21,273 nucleotides of DNA from NCBI GenBank assembly GCA_040507005.1, contig JBEVVS010000014.1:1-21273 (forward strand), given 5' to 3'. Shown here piece by piece: positions 1 to 7,266 of the stretch. The first letter of the stretch is position 1; each line of letters begins with the position of its first letter. The notes beneath the pieces are model-generated. The model made no database searches, was not told where the DNA came from, and was given only the letters and a program-made list of their open reading frames with translations. This DNA is from Thiodiazotropha sp040507005. GTDB taxonomy: Bacteria; Pseudomonadota; Gammaproteobacteria; Chromatiales; Chromatiaceae. The position numbers were made by a program, and so were the translations under genes.

Positions 1-39
1 GCCGGGAAATTTCTGCGTAAAAAGAAAATTGGGAGCTGA
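1..39 (+). CDS. C-terminal end of upstream gene, probably soeA (molybdopterin subunit), partial
   Basis: The first 39 bases read in frame 1 as AGKFLRKKKIGS followed by TGA at 37-39; the rest of the gene lies outside the window. The assignment to the molybdopterin catalytic subunit of a SoeABC-type sulfite dehydrogenase comes only from position: the iron-sulfur and membrane subunits follow on the same strand, and the usual order is soeA-soeB-soeC. Twelve residues carry no family signature. Frame 2 is also open across the same bases to a stop at about 41-43, so the frame itself is not certain. A MITE-like repeat begins about two bases after the stop. Confidence 0.4.
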   Translation, partial: AGKFLRKKKIGS

Positions 40-41
40 TT

Positions 42-276
42 AATTGTGAATTATGAATGTTGAATTTTGAATTGAGGAGCGCGCTTTGCGCGGGATGGTT
101 TGGCCCCCTCTCCCCAACCCCTCTCCCGCGAGGGGAGAGGGGCTTTCAGGAAGCACTTAGCTCACCGGGCAGATTCCCTCTCCCCTTGCGGGAGAGGGCC
201 AGGGAGAGGGGGAGATCAAAGCCCGTGAGCGAAGCGAACAACGAAATTCAGAATTCAAAATTAAGAATTCAAAATT
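42..276. repeat. MITE-like element, copy 1 (between soeA end and soeB)
   Basis: About 235 bp with AT-rich imperfect terminal inverted repeats of about 32 bp. The left end starts AATTGTGAATTATGAATG; the right end, read on the other strand, starts AATTTTGAATTCTTAATT. Inside lie GC-rich complementary tracts (CCCCTCTCCC near 116-128 and GGGAGAGGGG near 129-142, again around 176-212) that would fold into strong hairpins. A second copy lies at 1021-1247; bases 104-149 of this copy match 1086-1131 exactly over 46 nt. No transposase is encoded, so it would be non-autonomous. An open frame at 57-281 runs through the repeat and is not regarded as a gene. The right end stops 12 bases before the soeB start codon. 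Confidence 0.8.
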
Positions 277-288
277 GGTAGTAAAGAA

Positions 289-1011
289 ATGACACAGCTA
301 GCACTAGTAATCGACCTAAACGTTTGCGTCGGCTGCCACGCCTGCGTGACCAGCTGCAAGGAGTGGAACACCTCCGGCTGGGCCGGTCCCATGACCGATC
401 TGCGTCCCTATGGCGAAGACCCCACCGGGACCTTCTTCAATCGGGTGCAGACCTATGAGGCGGGTGAGTTTCCGAATACGGAGACCTACCACTTTCCCAA
501 GTCGTGCCTGCACTGCGAGGATCCCCCCTGCGTACCGGTCTGCCCTACCGGGGCTTCCTATAAGCGGGAGGACAACGGTGTGGTGCTGGTGGACTACGAC
601 AAGTGCATTGGCTGCAAGTACTGCTCCTGGGCCTGCCCCTACGGTGCCCGAGAGATCGATGAAAAGCAGCGGGTGATGAAGAAGTGCACCCTGTGCATCG
701 ACCGCATCACAGACGAGAACCTGCCCGAGTCCCAGCGCAAGCCCGCCTGTGTACTGGCCTGTCCCACCAGTGCGCGCCTCTTCGGTGATGTGCACGATCC
801 CAACTCACAGGTCTCGGTGGCGATCCGGGAAGAGGGTGGCTATCCATTACAGCCGGAGTGGGGCACCAAGCCGGCCAACCACTATCTGCCCAGGCGCAAG
901 ACCCGTATCCAGATTCACAAGGATGAACTGGTAAGGGCCGACAATCCGCTCAAGAAAGAGCAGTTGCCGACACCGGAGGCGGGGGAGACGCTGGACGACG
1001 TAGCATGGTGA
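289..1011 (+). CDS. soeB: Sulfite dehydrogenase iron-sulfur subunit SoeB (4x4Fe-4S ferredoxin type)
   Basis: This is the electron-transfer subunit of a complex iron-sulfur molybdoenzyme, most like SoeB of the cytoplasmic sulfite-oxidising SoeABC of purple sulfur bacteria. It passes electrons from the molybdopterin subunit to the membrane anchor and the quinone pool. The 240 residues hold four cysteine quartets: C13/16/19/23, C73/76/81/85, C106/109/112/116 and C133/136/154/158, the arrangement of DmsB/PsrB-like proteins. There is no Tat or Sec signal, which fits the cytoplasmic side. The DmsC-type anchor gene soeC follows. The ATG at 289 puts the first cysteine at residue 13, as expected for the family. 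The ribosome binding site is weak (GGTAG then TAAAGAA), perhaps because the repeat upstream inserted so close. DMSO or polysulfide reductase B is the main alternative; context and the SoeC signature favour Soe. Confidence 0.87.
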   Translation: MTQLALVIDLNVCVGCHACVTSCKEWNTSGWAGPMTDLRPYGEDPTGTFFNRVQTYEAGEFPNTETYHFPKSCLHCEDPPCVPVCPTGASYKREDNGVVLVDYDKCIGCKYCSWACPYGAREIDEKQRVMKKCTLCIDRITDENLPESQRKPACVLACPTSARLFGDVHDPNSQVSVAIREEGGYPLQPEWGTKPANHYLPRRKTRIQIHKDELVRADNPLKKEQLPTPEAGETLDDVAW

Positions 1012-1020
1012 TTTTTTATT

Positions 1021-1247
1021 AATTATGAATTTTGAATTATTAATTTTGAATTGATGAGTGCGCTTCGCGCGGGGTGATTTGGGTCCCCCCTCTCCCCAAC
1101 CCCTCTCCCGCGAGGGGAGAGGGGCTTTCAGAGGCACCTGACTCTCCAGGCAATTCCCCTCTCCCCTTGCGGGAGAGGGCCAGGGAGAGGGGGAACAAAA
1201 AAGTGAGCGAAGCGAACACCGAAATTCAACATTCACAGTTCAAAATT
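1021..1247. repeat. MITE-like element, copy 2 (between soeB and soeC)
   Basis: This second copy of the element at 42-276 is about 227 bp and starts some 9 bases after the soeB stop. It has the same plan: an AT-rich left end (AATTATGAATTTTGAATT), a GCGCTTCGCGC motif, the CCCCTCTCCC/GGGAGAGGGG hairpin tracts, then GTGAGCGAAGCGAAC and an AT-rich right end. Exact identity with copy 1 covers 46 nt (1086-1131) and about 38 nt around 1156-1193; the arms and the middle have diverged. The soeC ribosome binding site (GGAG near 1255) lies just outside the right end. Open frames across it (1074-1289 plus, 847-1236 minus) follow from the repeat and are not genes. Confidence 0.8.
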
Positions 1248-1267
1248 TTTTTTCGGAGAAAAAATAG

Positions 1268-2245
1268 ATGCATCCCGCATTCTCAGTAATATTTTTAACC
1301 ACCCTGATCGGCGCCGGCCAGGGCCTCTTTCTCGCCCTATACACCGGCCAGCTCTACTCTCTTGCCCACCTGCTACCGGTACAGAGCGAGCAGTTCTATG
1401 CCCTGGGGAGCCTCACCTCCCTGGCGTTGCTGATCGGCGGCCTGATCGCCTCGGTGTTTCACCTGGGCCGTCCTGAACGGGCCTGGCGCGCCGCCACCCA
1501 GTGGCGTACCTCCTGGCTCTCGCGGGAGGTGATCGCATTGCCGGTGGCCATGGGGCTGACCTTTCTCTATGGCCTGTTCCACTACCTGGGCTGGACTCAG
1601 CCCCTGTTGGTGGTCTCGGAGACCCTGCCGGTGGACATCACCCTGATCATCGGTGCCCTGGGCACAGTGGCGACCTTTGTGCTCTTTCTCTGTACAGCGA
1701 TGATCTATGCCAGCCTGCGCTTCATTAAGGCCTGGTATTCACCACTCACCGTGGCCAACTTTCTTTTTCTTGGCATTGCTTCCGGATTCATGCTGGCTGC
1801 TGCCCTGTCGGCCTACAAAGGCACTGGACTGGTGACGTTTTATGGCACCTGGGCGGTGGTGGCGACCCTGTTGGGTGCCATGAGTCGAGGTGCATCCCTG
1901 TATCGGAACAGTCGCTCTCGATGCAAAGTGGCCTTGCAGTCCGCGCTGGGCGTTCACCATACCCAGCTGCATCAGAAGGCCCAGGGATTCATGGGAGGCT
2001 CATTCAATACCCGCGAATTCTTTCACGGTAAATCCGATGCGTTTCTCCTGTTGCTTCGCTATCTGTTTTTGTCGATGGTCTTTGTAGTGCCCATTGTGTT
2101 GATTGTGCTCGCCTATTTGCTGGAGTCATCGAACCTGCCTATTGCCGCCTTCGGCATTCAGTACGCCGGATTGATTTTGGAACGTTACCATTTCTTCACA
2201 GAAGCCAAACATCCGCAGAATCTCTACTACCAGAGTATGGCTTAA
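1268..2245 (+). CDS. soeC: Sulfite dehydrogenase membrane anchor SoeC (DmsC family)
   Basis: This is the membrane subunit that anchors SoeAB to the cytoplasmic membrane and hands electrons to quinone. The 325 residues contain about eight hydrophobic segments (roughly 5-28, 46-65, 88-107, 122-150, 161-182, 188-208, 260-285, 290-306). The DmsC signature is clear: HLGRPERAWRA at 65-75 followed by WRTSWLSREV at 79-88. The C-terminal ERYHFFTEAKHPQNLYYQ stretch (305-322) also resembles SoeC/DmsC proteins. The ATG at 1268 is preceded by GGAG about nine bases upstream. The gene follows soeB on the same strand, separated only by the second MITE-like repeat. A PsrC/NrfD-type anchor is excluded by the DmsC signature. 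A DMSO reductase anchor cannot be fully excluded without the catalytic subunit. Confidence 0.85.
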   Translation: MHPAFSVIFLTTLIGAGQGLFLALYTGQLYSLAHLLPVQSEQFYALGSLTSLALLIGGLIASVFHLGRPERAWRAATQWRTSWLSREVIALPVAMGLTFLYGLFHYLGWTQPLLVVSETLPVDITLIIGALGTVATFVLFLCTAMIYASLRFIKAWYSPLTVANFLFLGIASGFMLAAALSAYKGTGLVTFYGTWAVVATLLGAMSRGASLYRNSRSRCKVALQSALGVHHTQLHQKAQGFMGGSFNTREFFHGKSDAFLLLLRYLFLSMVFVVPIVLIVLAYLLESSNLPIAAFGIQYAGLILERYHFFTEAKHPQNLYYQSMA

Positions 2246-2270
2246 TGGACCATTCCCTAAGGAGGTTGAT

Positions 2271-3071
2271 ATGAAACGATTGATCTTGTCGCTGATATTG
2301 AGTCTGACCAGTCTGCAACTCTCCGCCGACGTGGCGGTGTTGATACACGGCTATCTGGGTAGTGCTCACTCTTGGCAGCACAGTGGTGTGAATGCGGCGC
2401 TGGTGGGTCAGGGTTGGCAGCCGGCAGGTATTATCACCCCAAGGGGGTTATTGCCTGCCCCGGTCGATGCGGGGGCCAATAAGTTCTATAGCGTCGAATT
2501 GCCTTCGATGGGGCCGGTGGGATTGCAGGCCGATGTGCTGCGAGGCATGCTCGGTCTGGTGTCACAACGGCATCCTGGGGAATCCGTCATCTTGATTGGA
2601 CACTCCGCAGGCGGCGTGGTGGCCAGGATGGCATTGGTGCAGGGGGGTATCAATCCACCCCCCAAGGCATTGATCACCATAGCATCCCCACATCTCGGTA
2701 CGGTAAGAGCTGTAGAGGCACTGGATGAGACCGATGATCCTTTTCCGATCAGTGTCATCAAGGAGTTCTTTAGCGGTGAAATCTATGACGTTGTTCGCGA
2801 CTCATGGGCAGTGTTGCTGGATCTGGTGCCTGAGCGACCCGGTAATCTGCTGTTCTGGTTGAACCGGCAACCCCATCCCTCAATCCGCTATGTATCGATC
2901 GTACGCACCGGGCCGATTGGTGTGGGTGATGAACTGGTACCAGCTTTCAGTCAAGACATGAACAATATTCAAGCCTTGAATGGCCAGTCCGAGACGCGTC
3001 TATTCTCCGTTAGTCACGCCTTGCAGCCTTTGGACGGCAGGGTCTTAGCCGAGCTTTTAGCGGAACTGTAA
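2271..3071 (+). CDS. Secreted alpha/beta hydrolase (lipase/PGAP1-like esterase)
   Basis: A 266-residue protein with a Sec signal peptide (MKRLILSLILSLTSLQLSA, cleavage near 19) and an alpha/beta-hydrolase core. The HGYLG oxyanion-hole motif lies at 26-30, the nucleophile elbow GHSAGG at 110-115 (Ser112), and a plausible catalytic histidine in SVSHAL at about His249. The acid residue cannot be fixed by eye. The substrate is unknown; an ester, lipid or acyl-protein in the periplasm is possible. The ATG follows an excellent Shine-Dalgarno sequence (AAGGAGG, 2261-2267) and lies only 25 bases after soeC, so the gene is probably co-transcribed with soe. No link to sulfite oxidation is known. The stop codon sits inside a perfect palindrome at 3061-3079. 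Confidence 0.82.
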   Translation: MKRLILSLILSLTSLQLSADVAVLIHGYLGSAHSWQHSGVNAALVGQGWQPAGIITPRGLLPAPVDAGANKFYSVELPSMGPVGLQADVLRGMLGLVSQRHPGESVILIGHSAGGVVARMALVQGGINPPPKALITIASPHLGTVRAVEALDETDDPFPISVIKEFFSGEIYDVVRDSWAVLLDLVPERPGNLLFWLNRQPHPSIRYVSIVRTGPIGVGDELVPAFSQDMNNIQALNGQSETRLFSVSHALQPLDGRVLAELLAEL

Positions 3072-3079
3072 CAGTTCCG
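3061..3079. repeat. Perfect 9-bp inverted repeat over the hydrolase stop codon
   Basis: CGGAACTGT (3061-3069) and ACAGTTCCG (3071-3079) are perfect reverse complements around a single A. The TAA stop of the hydrolase gene lies at the centre. No T-tract follows on either strand, so it is not a standard intrinsic terminator. It lies between two convergent genes and could be a binding site, a weak hairpin or chance. Confidence 0.6.
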
Positions 3080-3141
3080 GTTGGACGCTACCGCAGTGTA
3101 GGGGGCTGGTGTCTGAATTACACGTGCAGCAAAACTGACGG

Positions 3142-3540
3142 CTAAATGATCTCAATCACACGTGTAATGAGCTTATTTCTGCGCCTATCGCTTGTGCGGC
3201 GTTCTTCACCAGTGTTCCAGTGCTGCGGTTTTATACGTCTGTCCCGGTTTGGAAACCTACGGTAGTAGCGGTGAGGTTTGAGGAACAACCCATTTACGGT
3301 TTTACCATCCAGATTCTCGATGATCGTGTTGGCCATTTTGGGGGACTCGACCTGCACGATTCCATGGTACTCCACTAAATCCGTATTCAAATCCATTATC
3401 TGGATTATTTTTGAACGTTTGATGGCATTTTTCTTTTTCACCGGTAACAGTGACCAACCGGATCGGGTGCCCCTCATCGTAGCTTTCCAAATCTCCTTGG
3501 AAGACACACCCCGTGGGAGGTGTTTAAAAAAGATCCACAT
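3142..3540 (-). CDS. Small RRM-like basic protein, putative RNA-binding
   Basis: The 132-residue protein looks like a single RNA recognition motif with a basic tail. An RNP2-like strand (WIFFKHLP) occupies residues 2-9, an RNP1-like strand (HGIVQVES) lies near 59-66, and the helix MANTIIENLDGKTVNG follows near 69-84, matching the usual beta-alpha-beta order. The linker is lysine-rich and the last 45 residues are very basic (RRFPNRDRR, ERRTSDRRR). The ATG at 3540 has a GGAG about six bases upstream. It stands alone between a convergent hydrolase gene and a gene-free region. The RNA target is unknown. Assignment rests on the pattern, since the RNP motifs lack some of the usual aromatics. Confidence 0.65.
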   Translation of the reverse strand: MWIFFKHLPRGVSSKEIWKATMRGTRSGWSLLPVKKKNAIKRSKIIQIMDLNTDLVEYHGIVQVESPKMANTIIENLDGKTVNGLFLKPHRYYRRFPNRDRRIKPQHWNTGEERRTSDRRRNKLITRVIEII

Positions 3541-4061
3541 GTGCTCTCCTTACTTAACCTATACATGATGGTCTCTTCCACAGTGATCGAAGGATCATCG
3601 TTATCATCCGCTGAAACTCTGATCCTCCATAATCCTTGGAGCTATGAAGTCGTTTCTTATCAATAGTGGCAGGAGACTGTGATTCTAGTGCCACAATATT
3701 GCAGAGACCGTTCATGATTGTTAATTTTGTTGTTGGCTGTAACAGTATAGCTACAAAAGTTACGTAAGCGCGAGCCACATATTAAAAGATTTAGCTGTAA
3801 ACAACCTCCCCTGATTTGTAAAAAAGGTTTTAACCTGTTTTAAAACATGGTAATTGTCGTCAATACAACAACTACCTAATATTGGGTAGTATGGGTGGTA
3901 ATCAACACCTTGTTTAATATGAATTTGTCCTATGCTTTTCTCTGTTCGCCAGAGTTATAAACCCTGTTTATCTCCCTGCGTACGGCCGGGTTAATTGACT
4001 GGAATGATGATTTTCCCGAGCCCGGGGTGGAATAGTGACTGAACTGAATCCGGAATGAACC
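3541..4061. other. 521-bp AT-rich intergenic region without a convincing gene
   Basis: This region separates the RRM-like gene (leftward) from the RND transporter (rightward) and should hold the promoters of both. I see no confident -35/-10 pair. It contains small inverted repeats (AGGTT TT AACCT near 3826-3837, GTTTTAAAAC near 3837-3846) and the stronger palindrome at 3871-3890. A 74-codon frame on the minus strand (3554-3778) has no recognisable domain and is not called. Confidence 0.6.
3871..3890. promoter_or_regulatory. 20-bp near-perfect palindrome, candidate operator of the RND gene
   Basis: ACTACCTAAT is followed directly by ATTGGGTAGT. Nine of the ten positions pair symmetrically, with one T/G mismatch. 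It lies about 170 bp upstream of the RND start in AT-rich DNA and has the form of a site for a dimeric repressor or activator. No regulator gene is adjacent, so the binding protein is unknown. Confidence 0.4.
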
Positions 4062-7000
4062 ATGCACCAGATTGTTGCCTTCTCACTTAAGCAACGGGTC
4101 TTCTACAACCTGATGTTCGTAGTCCTGATCGTTGTTGGTTTCATCTCCCTGTTTGCGCTTCCCGCCGAACGCTATCCAAATTTCGGCTTTGGAGAAGTCA
4201 TCATTTCCACTGTTTATCCAGGCGCCTCTTCGGTGGAAGTTGAGAGTCTGGTTACACGAAAAATAGAAGATGCCTTGGAAAAAGTGGATGACGTGGAATG
4301 GATCAGTTCCACATCATTCAATGGACGCTCGAATATTCGTCTCAAATTCGTGGATGATTCCAACTACGATGAGCTGTACAACGAAGTACGCTTCGAAGTT
4401 TTGAATATCATCAGTGAACTCCCACAGGGTGTGGACCCGCCGTCACTATTGAACGCCAAGGTGCAGGATTGGCTGCCGGTTATCGCTATCAACCTGGTGG
4501 GGGATCACAGCAATCGTGCCTTGGCACTGATGGGGGAGGAGATCAAGACACGCTTGTTGAAGATCCCCCATGTGCAACAGGTCGACTTCTCCGGCAGGCA
4601 GAAACAAGAGTTTCATATCTATCTCGATCCACAAAAGTTGCGTGATGTCGGGATCGGCTTTGAGCAGGTAGCACTGGTATTGAGTTCGGCCAATCTCAGC
4701 ATACCGGCAGGCAAGTACACCAATCAAAGCGGTGAATACCTGATAAAACTGGATGAGCGATTTCACTCCCTTGAGCAGGTGCAGTCCACCGTGGTTCGAA
4801 GAGATGCGGATGGCAGCTTAGTGCGGATTCAGGATCTTGTCAGCCGCATGGGTATGGGATATCGCGACCCCATCGTAATTGCCTCTGTCAACGGAAAACC
4901 TGCTTTGGCGCTGAAGGTGATCAAATCCGATCAGGGCAATGCAATGGAGATCCGCGATCAGGTTGTGGCCGTGATCGATGAGTTCAGTCCCGTGCTAAAG
5001 GCCCAGGGTGTGGATGTGGTGTTGACCCAGGACTCAACCATCTACATCAAAGACGGTTTGACCACCTTGGGTATGAACATGTTGGTCGGAATTATCCTGG
5101 TATCACTGATCATTTGGTATTTCATGGGTGTGCGGAATGCCGGTTTGGTCACTATCGGTATTCCCTTTTCATTCATGATCACCATGCTGATCATGTACCT
5201 CACCGGTAACAGCCTGAATGAAATCACCCTGTTCTCCTTCGTCTTGGTGACCGGCATCGTGGTGGATGATGCGATTGTCGTGACCGAGAATATCTATCGT
5301 CACGTACAGGAAGGAGAGTCTCTGCGAGAGGCGATAATCAATGGCACGGCTGAAGTGGCGTTACCGGTTATTTCCGCCACCATGACTACGGTAGCTGCAT
5401 TTTTACCGATGTTGATCATGTCGGGTTCTACAGGACAGTTTTTTGCTTTGGTGCCCAAGGCGGTGAGTTTCGCCATTGTCGCTTCACTGGTCGAGTGCCT
5501 GTTGATTCTGCCGATTCACTATCTGGATTTCGGCCCGCGTCAACAAAGCGCCGTCGATCTGCTGGAGCGGGACAATGCGATGATGAGGGTAGCGCGGAGA
5601 TTTACCGATTGGCTGTTATCCTTGACCTTGCGGTTTCGACTCATGTCGGTACTGGCAGTCACTCTGCTGTTTGCCGTTTCGGTAATGATTCTCGGGCTTT
5701 CCGCGAGTGGCAAGGTTCCGTTGATCAAAATCCAGTTTTTTCCTGACGACTACAAACTCTACTATGTCGACATCGTGGGGCCGAGTAACGTCGCCATCGA
5801 GGAGGTGGATCAACGGGTAAAACGCATTGCAGAGACAGTCATGGAGGATGGGCCGGGCATGGCCAGTGCGGCAGCGGGGCTATCCGGTCTCTATTTCAAT
5901 GAAGACTATGAACCTATTTATGGCAATAATCATGGTTCTGTCATGGTCACCATGCCAAGTGCTTCCGAGCAGAGCTTCGATGACCCGCTGGCGCATCTAG
6001 ATCGCATGCGCAAAAAATTAAAGCCGATCTATGAGACGGATGGTTATACCCTACATATCCACCCACAAAATGACGGTCCGCCAAGCGGTAAGGATATCAA
6101 CGTACGGATTGTGGGCGCCAATGTGGATGCGGTCTCCGGACTCGCCGCTGAGCTGTTGGCCTTTATGCAGGAGTCATCGGATATCGGTCCCCATTTAATC
6201 GGCCTGGATGATGATCGTGGCGTCCCTAAAAGGTTGTTCCGGCTCTCGGTGGTGCAGGAGAGAGTCGCCGAGTACGGCCTGGACAACAATCAGGTGGCAA
6301 GGCTGGCAGCGAGTGTCTTGGATGGCCGTTATCTGGGCAAGTACCGGCATATCGACGAAGAGGTCGATCTGAAACTCCGGATCGACTCGCAGGCCCTGCA
6401 GGACCCGGAAAATGCCCTCTACATTCCGCTGGTGGAGGATGCGCAACACCCTGTCTATCTGGCAGATCTGGTGTCTGTGCAGGCAACCAGCGAACCGGGT
6501 GAGATCAAGCGCTACCAGGGGCAGCGGGCGATCAGTTTGAAGGCGGACATTCGTGAAGGGGCTCCCACCTCGACACCCGCTGTGGTGAGCCGCGTCAGGG
6601 ACCATTTCGAGACGATTCGCGATCGCTATCCGGGGGCGACAGTTACTTTCGGGGGTGAGCATGAGGATACCCAGCGATCGTTCGAATCCCTTGCCTTTGC
6701 CTTTATCATCGCTGTTTTGGTGATGTATGTGATTCTGGCGACACAGTTTCAGTCTTATCTGCAGCCGCTGATTATTCTCTCCGCCGTCGTATTTGCCCTG
6801 ATCGGGGTCGTATTCGGCAAATTGGTTACCCAATCACTCTTCACGGTGAACAGTTTTATCGCTGTGATCGGTGTGGCGGGGGTTGTGGTCAATGATGCCT
6901 TGGTGCTGATCGATTTTATCAATAAGCGCTATCGCAAGGGGCTTTCCCGGCATCAAGCGATTATCGAGGGGGTTCATATACGCCTGCGCCCGATCCTGTT

Positions 7001-7211
7001 GACCACATTGACCACCTCCCTGGGGCTGTTGCCGATGGCAATAGGATTTCCCAGTTACTCACTGATCTGGGGAACCATGGCATCCACTTTTGTCACCGGT
7101 CTGGCCACGGCTACAGCATTGACGCTGTTTATCATTCCCGTTCTATGGGATCTTTTGCAGGGTTTTCAAGAGTGGCTGCAAAAACGCAGATTGGCACAGG
7201 CGCAAACATAG
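4062..7211 (+). CDS. RND-superfamily efflux transporter (AcrB/HAE1-like inner-membrane pump)
   Basis: At 1049 residues this is a full-length proton-driven RND pump. It has a first transmembrane segment near residues 13-33, a large periplasmic loop, a bundle of helices around 335-560, a second loop, and a last bundle around 880-1035. The transmembrane-4 motif TGIVVDDAIVVTENI carries the paired aspartates D402/D403 needed for proton relay; the matching segment GVVVNDALVLIDF has N944/D945 where AcrB has its lysine. The N-terminal FALPAERYPNFGFGEVIIST is typical of non-AcrB HAE1 pumps. No membrane-fusion adaptor or TolC-like gene lies on either side. The substrate cannot be read from sequence. 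The start has only a weak ribosome binding site (CGGAA). Confidence 0.88.
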   Translation: MHQIVAFSLKQRVFYNLMFVVLIVVGFISLFALPAERYPNFGFGEVIISTVYPGASSVEVESLVTRKIEDALEKVDDVEWISSTSFNGRSNIRLKFVDDSNYDELYNEVRFEVLNIISELPQGVDPPSLLNAKVQDWLPVIAINLVGDHSNRALALMGEEIKTRLLKIPHVQQVDFSGRQKQEFHIYLDPQKLRDVGIGFEQVALVLSSANLSIPAGKYTNQSGEYLIKLDERFHSLEQVQSTVVRRDADGSLVRIQDLVSRMGMGYRDPIVIASVNGKPALALKVIKSDQGNAMEIRDQVVAVIDEFSPVLKAQGVDVVLTQDSTIYIKDGLTTLGMNMLVGIILVSLIIWYFMGVRNAGLVTIGIPFSFMITMLIMYLTGNSLNEITLFSFVLVTGIVVDDAIVVTENIYRHVQEGESLREAIINGTAEVALPVISATMTTVAAFLPMLIMSGSTGQFFALVPKAVSFAIVASLVECLLILPIHYLDFGPRQQSAVDLLERDNAMMRVARRFTDWLLSLTLRFRLMSVLAVTLLFAVSVMILGLSASGKVPLIKIQFFPDDYKLYYVDIVGPSNVAIEEVDQRVKRIAETVMEDGPGMASAAAGLSGLYFNEDYEPIYGNNHGSVMVTMPSASEQSFDDPLAHLDRMRKKLKPIYETDGYTLHIHPQNDGPPSGKDINVRIVGANVDAVSGLAAELLAFMQESSDIGPHLIGLDDDRGVPKRLFRLSVVQERVAEYGLDNNQVARLAASVLDGRYLGKYRHIDEEVDLKLRIDSQALQDPENALYIPLVEDAQHPVYLADLVSVQATSEPGEIKRYQGQRAISLKADIREGAPTSTPAVVSRVRDHFETIRDRYPGATVTFGGEHEDTQRSFESLAFAFIIAVLVMYVILATQFQSYLQPLIILSAVVFALIGVVFGKLVTQSLFTVNSFIAVIGVAGVVVNDALVLIDFINKRYRKGLSRHQAIIEGVHIRLRPILLTTLTTSLGLLPMAIGFPSYSLIWGTMASTFVTGLATATALTLFIIPVLWDLLQGFQEWLQKRRLAQAQT

Positions 7212-7213
7212 GC

Positions 7214-7241
7214 AAAAAAAACGCCCGCATCTAGCGGGCGT
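7214..7241 (-). terminator. Intrinsic terminator of the PEP-CTERM gene
   Basis: An 8-bp perfect stem (ACGCCCGC 7221-7228 with GCGGGCGT 7234-7241, loop ATCTA) is followed on the minus strand by a run of T (7214-7220 read in reverse). It lies 26 bases past the stop of the minus-strand gene and three bases past the stop of the convergent RND gene. It is well formed for leftward transcription only. Confidence 0.85.
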
Positions 7242-7266
7242 CCGTATTGCGAGGAGAATAAACAGA

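Noticed and set aside
57..281. 74-codon open frame before soeB
   Set aside because: It lies wholly within the MITE-like repeat; its low-complexity Pro/Arg/Gly sequence reflects the CCCTCTCCC tracts, and the second copy of the repeat gives a similar false frame at 1074-1289.
316..795. 159-codon minus-strand frame opposite soeB
   Set aside because: The opposite strand encodes a clear four-cluster ferredoxin protein; this frame is an antisense by-product of GC-rich codons.
847..1236. 129-codon minus-strand frame over the soeB end and repeat copy 2
   Set aside because: It is antisense to soeB and then to the repeat; it has no domain and no ribosome binding site of note.
42..1247. CRISPR array suggested by repeated blocks at the window start
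   Set aside because: There are only two copies, more than 900 bases apart with a gene between them, and they have terminal inverted repeats; this is a MITE-like pattern.
3061..3079. Intrinsic terminator after the secreted hydrolase
   Set aside because: The stem is perfect but there is no T-tract on either strand and the loop is a single base; it is listed only as an inverted repeat.
3554..3778. Possible 74-residue protein in the gap upstream of the RRM-like gene
   Set aside because: No recognisable domain, odd composition and no clear ribosome binding site; it is in AT-rich DNA where frames of this length arise by chance.
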